From contig DGKJ01000040.1 of NCBI GenBank assembly GCA_002387735.1, positions 1 to 35,379 on the forward strand: 35,379 nt of DNA. Direction: 5' to 3'. How positions within the stretch are numbered: the first letter of the stretch is position 1; each line of letters opens with the position of its first letter. The stretch comes from Bacteriovoracaceae bacterium UBA4573. GTDB lineage: Bacteria; Bdellovibrionota; UBA1018; UBA923. A program made the translations under genes and the position numbers. Of this stretch, positions 15,002-23,152 are shown one piece after another. The notes under the pieces were generated by a model that searched no databases, had not been told where the DNA came from, and worked only from the letters and a program-made list of their open reading frames with translations.

Positions 15002-17005
15002 CTATCGTTCGTCTAGGTACAGATGAGGTCCCATTTTAGATTTGGGTGGTTCCACCAGAGAACGTTTAGAAGAGCGAGGAACCAGCTTGGTTCGATTTGA
15101 CGGATGCGGTGCCGCGGACGGCTTATTTGCAGCCAGACGGCGTTGCTGACGGTACTTACGCAGGATATCACGGTGCTCTGGTTTATGAGGCTGCAGTAGA
15201 GCTTGTTGAATCTTGCGATCATTCCAGTCGCGTGGAACGAAGAGTTCCTTTTTACTCATGGGGTCTATGCCGGTCCAAAACATTGCGGTAGCGAGGGTCA
15301 TCGGGGTTGGAATGAACGCCTGAACTTGTTGCAAACGCCAACCCCGTTCTTTCATGTAGTCGTACACCTTTTCCATTTGCTCATGCGTGGTGCCCGGAAA
15401 ACCGCTTATGAAATACGGGATCAAGTACTGCTCTTTGCCGGCGTCTTTCGAAACCTTCTCGAAAATTTCCCGAAACTCATCGAAATTGGACATGGTCGGC
15501 TTTTTCATTAAATGCAAGACGTCTTCGTCGAGGTGTTCGGGTGCTACCTTCAAGTGACCGCCCACGTGGTGTGAAATTAAATCTCTTAAATATTTGCGGC
15601 CCGATTTTTGATCATGCAACGCGAGATCGTAGCGCAAGCCAGACGAAATGCGGATTTTTTTAATGCCTGGAATGTTACGGGCTTTTTCCAACAGCTCCAC
15701 CTGCGGCGTGTGGTCGGTGTGCAGGTGCGGACAAACTTTCGGATGTACACACGAAAGTTTTCGGCACTTACTTTGAATCTCAGTACTCTTGCAACGCAAC
15801 TGGTACATGTTGGCCGTCGGTCCACCAATATCACTCACTGTGCCCTTGAATCCCGGCACGTTTTTCATGTCACCGAGTTCTTTTAAAACGCTGTCTTGGG
15901 AACGCGACTGCACGATGCGCCCCTGGTGCAACGTAATCGCGCAAAAAGAACATCCGCCAAAGCAACCGCGCGTACTTGCGACCGAAAAACGAATCATATC
16001 GGCCGCCGGAATGCGCTCTTTATAAATCGGGTGCTGCTCTTTCGTGAAAGGAAGCTCATACACTGAATCCAATTCGGCCTGCGACAAGGGCAATGCCGGC
16101 GGATTCACTACCGCAGCACGAGCGCCGTGATATTGCACTAATCGTTTTCCATTGTAGGGACTCGCTTCGTATTCAATAAAATAAGCAGCCTTAGCAAACT
16201 TGCGTTTATCGTCGCGCACCTCTTCAAACGACGGTAGCGAGAGACGAGGCTCAAGCAAACGCGCTTCTTCTTTGGTGGTTGCATATGCAATGCCACGTTC
16301 GCCGCGCAAACGATTGATGACTTCTTGAAACAAAGGGTTCGATAAATCGACCGGACCGCCAACCTGGTCGGCGACTACTCGCAGGTCCTGCGCAAGTCGA
16401 GTGGCCTGACGCTCGCCCATGCCAAACACCATGAGATCAGCGTCGATTTCCATTAAGATCGACGGGCGCACTCGGTTCTGCCAGTAATCGTAGTGAGCAA
16501 GCCGTCTAAGACTTGCTTCTACTCCACCTACAATCACCGAGGTATTCGGAAACGCCTGTCGTGCCAGCTTTGAATACACGATGCTCGCATAATCGGGTCT
16601 GCGACCACCTCGCCCCCCCTCGGAATACATGTCGTCGGAACGAACTTTCTTATTTGCAGTGTAGTTGTTGATCATGCTGTCGACAGTGCCAGCCGACACG
16701 CCTACAAATAGGCGCGGGCGCCCCATGACAAGAAAATCGTCAGTCAAACTCCAACGGGGCTGCGAGACGATTCCAACTCGAAAACCCAAACGCTCGAGCC
16801 AGCGCCCAAGCGCTGCAATACCGAAGGTTGGGTGATCAACATACGCGTCGCCGCTCACCAGCAAAATATCGATTTCATCCCAGCCCCGCCAAAGCATCTC
16901 TTGGCGATTGGTTGGCAAGAACTGCATGGCCGCTCGCTTGAAAACCTCAGCGTTCGTCACCGGAGTTTCGGCTAGTTTTTTTGGCTGATTGGTCGAGAGA
17001 TTCAC
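15002..17005 (-). CDS. ygiQ: YgiQ-family radical SAM protein
   Basis: 667 residues from GTG at 17005, chosen because GGAG lies five bases upstream and because it does not overlap the preceding gene; an ATG at 16927 (MQFLPTNRQEM) is the other candidate. FLPTNRQEMLWRGWDEIDI and LLVSGDAYVDHPTFGIAALGRWLE are the hallmark N-terminal domain of YgiQ (UPF0313). The radical SAM cluster CFGGCSFC (C348, C352, C355) binds a [4Fe-4S] centre, followed by the C-terminal domain (KVAPEHLDEDVLHLMKKP, HREILRKYR-like HRDILRKYRQQ). The family is widespread but its reaction is unknown. The basic Pro/Ser-rich C-terminal tail is variable in relatives. The upstream glycine-rich membrane protein ends 49 bases before the start. 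Confidence 0.95.
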   Translation of the reverse strand: MNLSTNQPKKLAETPVTNAEVFKRAAMQFLPTNRQEMLWRGWDEIDILLVSGDAYVDHPTFGIAALGRWLERLGFRVGIVSQPRWSLTDDFLVMGRPRLFVGVSAGTVDSMINNYTANKKVRSDDMYSEGGRGGRRPDYASIVYSKLARQAFPNTSVIVGGVEASLRRLAHYDYWQNRVRPSILMEIDADLMVFGMGERQATRLAQDLRVVADQVGGPVDLSNPLFQEVINRLRGERGIAYATTKEEARLLEPRLSLPSFEEVRDDKRKFAKAAYFIEYEASPYNGKRLVQYHGARAAVVNPPALPLSQAELDSVYELPFTKEQHPIYKERIPAADMIRFSVASTRGCFGGCSFCAITLHQGRIVQSRSQDSVLKELGDMKNVPGFKGTVSDIGGPTANMYQLRCKSTEIQSKCRKLSCVHPKVCPHLHTDHTPQVELLEKARNIPGIKKIRISSGLRYDLALHDQKSGRKYLRDLISHHVGGHLKVAPEHLDEDVLHLMKKPTMSNFDEFREIFEKVSKDAGKEQYLIPYFISGFPGTTHEQMEKVYDYMKERGWRLQQVQAFIPTPMTLATAMFWTGIDPMSKKELFVPRDWNDRKIQQALLQPHKPEHRDILRKYRQQRRLAANKPSAAPHPSNRTKLVPRSSKRSLVEPPKSKMGPHLYLDER

Positions 17006-17054
17006 GTTTGCTCCGTCCGGAGCTATTACCACATCTCCGACGGAAACAGTGCAT

Positions 17055-17834
17055 TTATATCGCCGGATCTCGCAGCGCACCGATGATCTGCCGACACCGA
17101 GGGACGAATTCGGGTGCCTGGTTCCGGAATTCAAGCCAGAGCCGCTCCACGGTGGCTGCAGCGGCGAGGTGTATTTTCTCGACTTCTCCAGCTTGTGGAT
17201 ATTTTTTACGGCTAAGTTTTGAACATTTAATGGAAAATTTCGAAAAACTTTTCTGAACCCTTGCCGTCAGACGGTCCGACGGAGTTAATCCTAAGGCGCT
17301 CCCAGCCAATCCGAGGCTCAGGCGCAGAGCCTGCCCCCCCAAAAAAGCCGAAGCGGCAAGACCGCCCAGAGACCAGCCAAACCCCACAACATCGTTAAAG
17401 GCGTTATTAAGACCCGCCAAAACACCGTAAAACATGACTCCCGCTGCACCCAGACCGGTGGCTCCAAGTCCTACAATTGCAAACCCACCATCTAACAACC
17501 GCCCGCCTATGGTCGTTTCTTCGGGGTATAACCGATCCACTCGCGCCGCCCAGACCATGGCATGAACAAGATGGCCGTGGGCCTCGACAACCAAATCTCG
17601 GAAACGCTTTTTTGAATCTGGTGACTCAGGATCGATCGATGCCGCTTCTAAGAGTAGTTTTTGGTATTCCAACACACGGGCGTTTACGTGGCCTGCGGCT
17701 TCACGCTCGCTGACAAGACTCAGGTCTTCAACGCGCGTCGGTCGGGTTGGTTCCGCGGCCTGATGCGCCGGCGCTGCTGTGCTCCAGAGCGCCAGAACAA
17801 CGAACGTCATTAAAGTTGAAAATCTCCCCTGCAT
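17055..17834 (-). CDS. Exported protein with glycine-rich membrane segment, unknown function
   Basis: 259 residues with a strong ribosome binding site (AGGGGGAG, five bases before the ATG). Signal peptide at 1-24 (FVVLALWSTAAPA, then HQ). A charged helical domain follows (about 30-105; KLLLEAASIDPESPDSKKRFRDLVVEAHGHLVHAM). Next is a Gly/Ala-rich hydrophobic stretch from about 110 to 185 (GFAIVGLGATGLGAAGVMFYG, then GLAASAFLGGQALRLSLGLAGSALG) with GxxxG-like spacing, as in glycine-zipper membrane segments. The last 75 residues are basic with two cysteines. It is divergent from the DUF362 gene (78 bases between starts) and lies upstream of ygiQ. No family recognised. Confidence 0.7.
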   Translation of the reverse strand: MQGRFSTLMTFVVLALWSTAAPAHQAAEPTRPTRVEDLSLVSEREAAGHVNARVLEYQKLLLEAASIDPESPDSKKRFRDLVVEAHGHLVHAMVWAARVDRLYPEETTIGGRLLDGGFAIVGLGATGLGAAGVMFYGVLAGLNNAFNDVVGFGWSLGGLAASAFLGGQALRLSLGLAGSALGLTPSDRLTARVQKSFSKFSIKCSKLSRKKYPQAGEVEKIHLAAAATVERLWLEFRNQAPEFVPRCRQIIGALRDPAI

Positions 17835-17912
17835 GAACTCCCCCTGCCCGATCTCGTAGCACTAAAAGAAACTAGGTGACAAGCGAGCCAGATTTTTCAA
17901 AAATAGACACCT

Positions 17913-19517
17913 ATGCGCACACCAGGACCATTTCGAGTTTACGTGGGTCTCGTTTCCACGGGCTATCTGGACCGGCGCATTATCGAAAAAACCGTTCGGG
18001 ACGCCATGCTTTACGTGGGGAGTTCCTCGCTCAACACGAATGCCGGCGAAAACCTAAAAGCGGCCTTACTTTATTCAGACGTGGAGATTGCTCATCCTCA
18101 CTGGGCACGCCACAGCTACACCCACCCTGAAATTCCACGAGCAATTGCAACCACGTTGTTTGGGAACAACGATCAATCGGTTACGCCCTACCGCGAACTG
18201 CAAATCATTGCGAAGGCCGCTCCCCAGCTTTCGACCCACCGAATGCTGGCTCGGGCAAACGGCAACTCAGATCACTACCAGGCGCGGGGGTATTACGAAC
18301 TCGAGCGCGCGTTTGCCGGACGAGTCGCCGTGCGTACATGGGAAGAATTACCGAAGGCCCGATATTGTTTGGCAAAACGTGTCGATCAACCCGCCCGTCA
18401 GACCCTTCACCTCGACGTATACAACAAGCCGATCTATCGAATCCTTTGTCCCAAACTCAAAACTGATTTAATGTTCGACGGCCTCAGCGGAGCATTGGCT
18501 TTGCTTTTAAACCACGATCCCACTAAACGAATCGTCGACTCTTTGGAAATCAGCGCGCCCGATTGCGTCGTGTCTGACGGAATTATCGCGGCGGTCGGAC
18601 CGAATCGCACTACCGGGCGAGGCCACGAACTCGGAGTTATTCTTGTTGCAAACAACGCAGTGGCACACGATCTAGTCGCGGCTCAAATATTCAACCTCGA
18701 TCCGAATCGAATCGAAGTCCTTCAAACTGCCATTCGCGATGGCTGGGGGCCAACAACCGTCGGGGAAATTGAAATTGGCGGTGCGGGTCTAGAAGGAATT
18801 ACCGGACTTTCTAGTAAAACTCGTTTTTGGAATTTTGGCCTTCAAACATTAGCCGGATTTGAAACGCGCTTTCAAAGCGAACACCCCGGGTTTCACTGCC
18901 AAATCGAAAAATACGTCGAGAGCGAGTCAAACATCACTGCCCACAGCGAATCGCTGGTCGAAAAAGCACTCGTAAGTTGGATTTACAAAACCTACGATTT
19001 TCCAAAAACTGCAATGAAAATTGCGTTTTGGCCGAAGTCACCAGTGCTCACAGGAGCCGCTAGTGTTCACGAAATACTCTCTTCATCAGCTCGATCGAAA
19101 ATAATTACGATTGGAACTGAAGCTTCAGATGCGTTCGAAAAGGCGATCGCGTTCACTTTTTGGCAGTTTCCGCTTCGAGGCTGGTTTCGCCTCCCTTACG
19201 GAATTTCAATTCGCAAGGTTCAGCTACGCAATGGCCATCGCCTGCTTTGGTATAGTCTTCCTTGTTCCGCCAGCGAACTTACCAATACCAACGCCTTTTC
19301 GTGGCTGTTCACCATTGCGCACCGTGGGCGTATGACCGCCCACTTATTTCGAACATCTTATTTGGTTGATCGTATCAGCTGTTTATTGCGAAATTTATTT
19401 TCGGGAACGTCGAACACCCAATGGCCACGAGTTCTAACTACTCGCCTACCACACAACCGTTGGTGGACCGTACCCATACGACCCAAAACAAGCTCAGCGC
19501 CGTCTCCCGAGCTGTGA
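17913..19517 (+). CDS. DUF362-domain protein without ferredoxin cysteines
   Basis: 534 residues. The central part (about 165-295) fits DUF362: NKPIYRILCPKLKTDL, then LSGALALLLNHDPTKRI, PDCVVSDGIIAAVGPNRTTGRGHELGVILVANNAVAHDLVAAQIFNLDP, and ending VGEIEIGGAG. Those proteins are often fused to a 4Fe-4S ferredoxin domain. I see no CxxCxxC cluster here, so the iron-sulfur part appears absent. The C-terminal 200 residues, including several Trp/Phe-rich lines, are unassigned. The start ATG has no clear ribosome binding site. The last 24 bases overlap the convergent alpha/beta hydrolase gene. Function unknown. Confidence 0.75.
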   Translation: MRTPGPFRVYVGLVSTGYLDRRIIEKTVRDAMLYVGSSSLNTNAGENLKAALLYSDVEIAHPHWARHSYTHPEIPRAIATTLFGNNDQSVTPYRELQIIAKAAPQLSTHRMLARANGNSDHYQARGYYELERAFAGRVAVRTWEELPKARYCLAKRVDQPARQTLHLDVYNKPIYRILCPKLKTDLMFDGLSGALALLLNHDPTKRIVDSLEISAPDCVVSDGIIAAVGPNRTTGRGHELGVILVANNAVAHDLVAAQIFNLDPNRIEVLQTAIRDGWGPTTVGEIEIGGAGLEGITGLSSKTRFWNFGLQTLAGFETRFQSEHPGFHCQIEKYVESESNITAHSESLVEKALVSWIYKTYDFPKTAMKIAFWPKSPVLTGAASVHEILSSSARSKIITIGTEASDAFEKAIAFTFWQFPLRGWFRLPYGISIRKVQLRNGHRLLWYSLPCSASELTNTNAFSWLFTIAHRGRMTAHLFRTSYLVDRISCLLRNLFSGTSNTQWPRVLTTRLPHNRWWTVPIRPKTSSAPSPEL

Positions 19518-20897
19518 CAGAATCCGAGCTCCGAGACCTACACTTTCGGCGCGAGTATTTTCCACTTCGTCGTCGCCACTCCCGAGAAGGACACTGCAGG
19601 AATGAGTGGTCGAAAAATGGGCCCGCGATTTATTCTGCCGCTCAATAAAACCTCGCGGATCCCTGAAAAAGTCGATCGTCGGTTTATTTACTTCCCTCAG
19701 TCGATCTTCCATAAAATAAAGGTGGCCCTTGCCCGGCACCCGCAACCAAGCCTTGTTGCCGTCTGGTAGACCATCAAATAAATCTTTTTGTTCGCAGGTT
19801 GGACAGAACAAATCGTCGTCGGGGCTCACGATCAAAACTGGTATCGACGCGGGAAAAAGCGCCAACTGCAAAAGCGGTCGACCTTCGAGTGGTGCCATAA
19901 TTTCTGGGTTTTCGTAGTGCCCATTTCTTCGACCTAAAATTTCACCATCCCCGATGGCATGTAAAAACTCTACTCCGGGTTCGCGCGGGATCGCCGAAAA
20001 ACCTTTAGCCACGAAACGGCGGAGATCTTCCTTTTTAATATATTTGGCGTCGGCAATTCCGTATTTCATGATCGCCGATACTGGGGCCACTAGAGTGGCT
20101 CGAATTGCTGCAGCTTTCATCTTATCGCGAAGGCGGCCGGTGCGGTCGAGGCGATAAGCTTCGTCGAACGATCGCTGAACAAAGTTCAGCACTGAATCAG
20201 GAATACGCTCTGCCAGATGCACTACGAGATCCAACCGTTTGTGAACAAACTGCACCAGTCGTCGATTGTTGTGCTGGATCGAACGAAAATGGCTGGGACT
20301 GCCGATTACTTGTAAACTCTCGATCATACGGCCGTCGAGATCGTCGACCCACTGAATCGGCGAATTCGGCGGGCAAACGGCCTGAGCCTGACGCACTACA
20401 TCTTTGCGCACATGGGGGTTCGTCAAAATAGCGAGCCAAATCAACCCGCCCATACTGTTGCCCCAAAGGGCTATCGGTTTTCCTTCGTTGCGACGAAACA
20501 CATCGACCAAATGGGCCACACCGTCATTAAAGAAAATTTCCTGCAATCCGTTGTAGCGTCCCTTGCCCGAAACGATTTCTCGCCCCGCCTCGCGGACTTG
20601 GCCAATGTCGACTTTCGCTCCAGCAATCAAATAATCGCGCGCGACCGATTCAACCGAGGCAGGCGTTTGCGTGTAGCCAGGTTGCATAACAATCGTGGTT
20701 GGATTTGACGCCTCCTTGCCAACACCTTCATAGGAAAAAACATAGGACCGAACACCGTCGCGCGCCTCGACTGCGTGAATATCGCGCCAGTGCGGCGTAT
20801 CTTTAAGCGGAGATACCGCCGATGCGTTCGAAACGCACCCGAGAATAACTAAAAAAGCCCCCAAAACACCTGACCAACGCCAGGAACCCACTCTCAT
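19494..20897 (-). CDS. Exported alpha/beta hydrolase, probable lipoprotein
   Basis: 467 residues from the ATG at 20897, preceded by GGGGAG; this start gives a clean signal sequence (MRVGSWRWSGVLGAFLVILGC). The ILGC end of that segment is a near-lipobox with C21, so the protein may be lipidated. GNSMGG (nucleophile S148) within IALWGNSMGGLIWLAIL is the catalytic elbow. SPDDDLFCP supplies a candidate acid residue, and GKGHLYF, near 395, the catalytic His. The arrangement is a serine hydrolase (esterase/lipase-like) with a helical cap domain between about 185 and 330. The substrate is unknown. The last ~60 residues after the catalytic His form an unconserved tail that overlaps the DUF362 gene by 24 bases. 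It is divergent from the exported phosphoesterase gene, with 147 bases between starts. Confidence 0.85.
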   Translation of the reverse strand: MRVGSWRWSGVLGAFLVILGCVSNASAVSPLKDTPHWRDIHAVEARDGVRSYVFSYEGVGKEASNPTTIVMQPGYTQTPASVESVARDYLIAGAKVDIGQVREAGREIVSGKGRYNGLQEIFFNDGVAHLVDVFRRNEGKPIALWGNSMGGLIWLAILTNPHVRKDVVRQAQAVCPPNSPIQWVDDLDGRMIESLQVIGSPSHFRSIQHNNRRLVQFVHKRLDLVVHLAERIPDSVLNFVQRSFDEAYRLDRTGRLRDKMKAAAIRATLVAPVSAIMKYGIADAKYIKKEDLRRFVAKGFSAIPREPGVEFLHAIGDGEILGRRNGHYENPEIMAPLEGRPLLQLALFPASIPVLIVSPDDDLFCPTCEQKDLFDGLPDGNKAWLRVPGKGHLYFMEDRLREVNKPTIDFFRDPRGFIERQNKSRAHFSTTHSCSVLLGSGDDEVENTRAESVGLGARILSQLGRRR

Positions 20898-20979
20898 GAA
20901 GAATCTCCCCTTGTGTCCACTCGAAGTATCCCTACTACCGAGTCTGGGTAATTGAGTCAAGAATTCTACATTTTGGGGT

Positions 20980-21009
20980 TTGATCTATCTAAGTCCTCGT
21001 AGTTAGAAT
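20980..21009 (+). promoter_or_regulatory. Candidate sigma-70 promoter for the exported phosphoesterase gene
   Basis: TTGATC (20980-20985) and TAGAAT (21004-21009; five of six to TATAAT) are separated by 18 bases. Transcription would begin near 21016, giving a leader of about 29 bases that contains AAAGGAG. Confidence 0.45.
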
Positions 21010-21044
21010 CAAAACAACTCGAATCACCAAAAGGAGCGACACGG

Positions 21045-22112
21045 ATGTCACGGGTATTTTCGACATTTTATTTATTCGGAATTTTCTTTCTTGGTTCCCC
21101 GGCTCTGGCGTCCACTCCCTGGAGCTTTTACGCTTTTTCCGACATACATGTTTATAAAGACGGCACAATGCCTCAACGATTTCACGACCTCGTGCGCACG
21201 ATCGCCGCTCAACCTATTCCCCCTCGCTTTATCCTGATCACTGGAGACTCGACGGTCGGAAACCCGAAAGATTCCGAGGAACGTCAGGCCTTGTTGCCCA
21301 TGTGGTGGGAGAAGTTACAGCAGGCGCTGGCCCCACTCTCACGGGCTGGAATCGCCATTTACGCAGTAGCTGGCAACCACGACTCCTACCTACACGCTCA
21401 GCGCCAGGCCTATGCCAATGCGTGGTCGCGCATGATACCCGGCGGCTGGTTTAGCGACCCCACTGGCCCGTCCAACTGGCACTCGCCTCTGGAAACTCAT
21501 TCTGCACCATTTAGTTACAGTTTTGTGGTCGACGGTATTCTTTTCGCCGGTACCCACATTGTTCGGCATGACCTCGACGCTGAGGTTGAAAGTTGGCTTC
21601 TCAAGGAACTCAAACGCCCATTTTCTACAAAAGTGGTGTTCGGTCACGTTCCTTTCGTTTCCGTCATGGGACGAGATTCCACTTATTTCGAAAAAAAAAT
21701 GAAGCGAATCCTCGGGGAAAATCGGGTGGACTTCTATATCAGTGGTCATGAACACCTTTTTTGGGACGAATTTATCGAAACGCCTTCGGGTAATAAAGTG
21801 CGAGAAGTTATCGTCGGCACCGCCTCTGCTACTTATACCTATGGTTTCACGGACCGAGTTCGCCAAAACATACGTTGCTTCGATATTGAAACAAGCAAAT
21901 TGAGCTGCGGCATGCCGGCCACTGGTCAGAACTTTCAGGTCAAACTAGACAATGAATCCGCCCATCCCTACCAACAGGTCCACCGCCAAGTATTTACCGA
22001 ATTTAAAGTTCGACCAAAATCTAACAAACGCACGCCTAGAATTTCAGTGCACCCGCGAATTTTGCGAGAAAACAACGACGGTACTTTTTCTATTGAATCG
22101 TTTTACGAATAA
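21045..22112 (+). CDS. Exported calcineurin-like metallophosphoesterase
   Basis: 355 residues with ribosome binding site AAAGGAG. Signal peptide at 1-23 (FYLFGIFFLGSPALA). The dimetal-site blocks appear in order: FSDIH (D33, H35), ITGDST, VAGNHDSY, VVFGHVPFVS and ISGHEHLFWDEF. The enzyme is therefore a periplasmic or secreted phosphodiesterase or phosphatase of the calcineurin-like superfamily; the substrate is unknown. A C-terminal tail of about 65 residues after the catalytic domain (KSNKRTPRISVHPRI) is basic. The adjacent divergent gene encodes an exported hydrolase, so both may serve phosphate- or lipid-ester turnover in the envelope. Confidence 0.9.
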   Translation: MSRVFSTFYLFGIFFLGSPALASTPWSFYAFSDIHVYKDGTMPQRFHDLVRTIAAQPIPPRFILITGDSTVGNPKDSEERQALLPMWWEKLQQALAPLSRAGIAIYAVAGNHDSYLHAQRQAYANAWSRMIPGGWFSDPTGPSNWHSPLETHSAPFSYSFVVDGILFAGTHIVRHDLDAEVESWLLKELKRPFSTKVVFGHVPFVSVMGRDSTYFEKKMKRILGENRVDFYISGHEHLFWDEFIETPSGNKVREVIVGTASATYTYGFTDRVRQNIRCFDIETSKLSCGMPATGQNFQVKLDNESAHPYQQVHRQVFTEFKVRPKSNKRTPRISVHPRILRENNDGTFSIESFYE

Positions 22113-22129
22113 AGTTTAGATTTTCCGCT

Positions 22130-22529
22130 ATGCAGTACTGGATTCTAAAAACTGAACCTGAAACATTTAGTATAGACGACCTTGCGCGACATAAAATCAC
22201 CTTGGAACGGCGTCCGAAACTATCAGGCGCGCAACTACATTCGTTCAATGAAACCCAACGACATTGCACTCATTTACCATAGCGGAAAAAAACCAGCGAT
22301 CGTTGGGCGAGGCACCATCGTGAGCGCCCCCTACCCCGAACCGGTCGACGGTGTGTCGAAAGAATGGACACAAGTCGATGTCCAATTTCTAGACAAATTA
22401 ACGCAAAGCATCGCCCTAGACCAACTCAAAAACGAACCGCGACTCGCGCAGCTTAAACTGTTTCGCCAATCCCGCCTTTCGGTGGTGCCACTTACCCAAG
22501 AAGAATACAAAATTTTGATCGCCCTTTAA
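22130..22529 (+). pseudogene. EVE-domain protein gene interrupted by a +1 frameshift
   Basis: From the ATG at 22130 the frame encodes MQYWILKTEPETFSIDDLAR, the exact start expected of an EVE-domain (modified-base-binding) protein. After codon 21 it continues nonsensically. In the +1 frame, the rest of the family sequence continues without a break: SPWNGVRNYQARNYIRSM, then DIALIYHSGKKPAIVG and RGTIVSAPYPEP, up to the stop at 22529. Removing one A from the four-A run at 22193-22196 would restore DLARHKSPWNGVRNY. So this is a broken gene, an assembly error, or a site of slippage. EVE proteins are thought to recognise modified cytosine or adenine in nucleic acids. It lies directly after the phosphoesterase gene. 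Confidence 0.88.
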
Positions 22530-22539
22530 CTCGCACCAC

Positions 22540-22567
22540 TTGACACCCATAAACACGACTCCATCTT
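22540..22567 (+). promoter_or_regulatory. Candidate heat-shock sigma-32-type promoter for Hsp20
   Basis: CTTGACA (22540-22546) is followed by 13 bases and CTCCATCT (22560-22567), which fits the sigma-32 pattern CTTGAAA-N13-15-CCCCATNT with two changes. It sits 24 bases before the hsp20 start, upstream of a GGAGG site. Confidence 0.5.
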
Positions 22568-22590
22568 TTTTGCATGGAGGCACGAAAACT

Positions 22591-23028
22591 ATGAACTCAC
22601 TAGAACTTTGGAGACAAACTAATCCTTGGCGCGGACTTTCTAATTGGAGTCGCGTAATGGATCGTATTTTTGAAGATACAGTTCCAGCAAATGGCGACGC
22701 TAACTGGTTTAATCCCGCCGCTAAGGTAGAAGAAACACCAACGCACTACGAATTTAGTTTCGATTTGCCTGGTGTAAAAAAAGAAGAGGTAAAAATCGAG
22801 CTACACAAAGGCCAGCTCACCGTGGCGGGCGAGCGACGTGAAGAAAAACGCGAAACGTCTAAGCGTCAACACGTGCTGGAACAAAGTTACGGGTCATTTT
22901 ACCGGGCTTTTCAACTCCCTCAGGACGTAAATGCCGAGCGCGTCGAAGCGAAATTCGAAAACGGCGTACTCCACATTACGGTCGCCAAGGGCGAAGAAGC
23001 AAAAGCACGACAAATTACAGTCAAATAG
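22591..23028 (+). CDS. Small heat-shock protein Hsp20 (alpha-crystallin family)
   Basis: 145 residues from the ATG at 22591, with GGAGG ten bases upstream. The alpha-crystallin domain runs from about 41 to 136: VEETPTHYEFSFDLPGVKKEEVKIEL, GQLTVAGERREEKRE, SYGSFYRAFQLPQDVNAERVEAKFENGVLHITV, ending in the conserved 'NGVL.ItV' strand. It is an ATP-independent holdase that prevents aggregation of heat-denatured proteins. A sigma-32-like promoter precedes it and a strong terminator follows at 23071-23109, so it is a single-gene heat-inducible unit. The usual C-terminal I-x-I motif is represented by QITVK. Confidence 0.93.
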   Translation: MNSLELWRQTNPWRGLSNWSRVMDRIFEDTVPANGDANWFNPAAKVEETPTHYEFSFDLPGVKKEEVKIELHKGQLTVAGERREEKRETSKRQHVLEQSYGSFYRAFQLPQDVNAERVEAKFENGVLHITVAKGEEAKARQITVK

Positions 23029-23070
23029 CGCGTAAAACACCCCCTCGTTTGGCGCTATTTTAAAAAGAAG

Positions 23071-23109
23071 ACGGGCTTCCCAGCAAATGTGGGAGCCCGT
23101 TTTTTTTTT
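23071..23109 (+). terminator. Rho-independent terminator after hsp20
   Basis: ACGGGCT-TCCCA at 23071-23082 pairs with TGGGA-GCCCGT at 23090-23100 around a short loop, with one bulged base, followed by a run of nine T (23101-23109). Confidence 0.92.
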
Positions 23110-23152
23110 GGACCTTTCGGGACGCTGATCTATTTTGTATCATTTAGTCACC

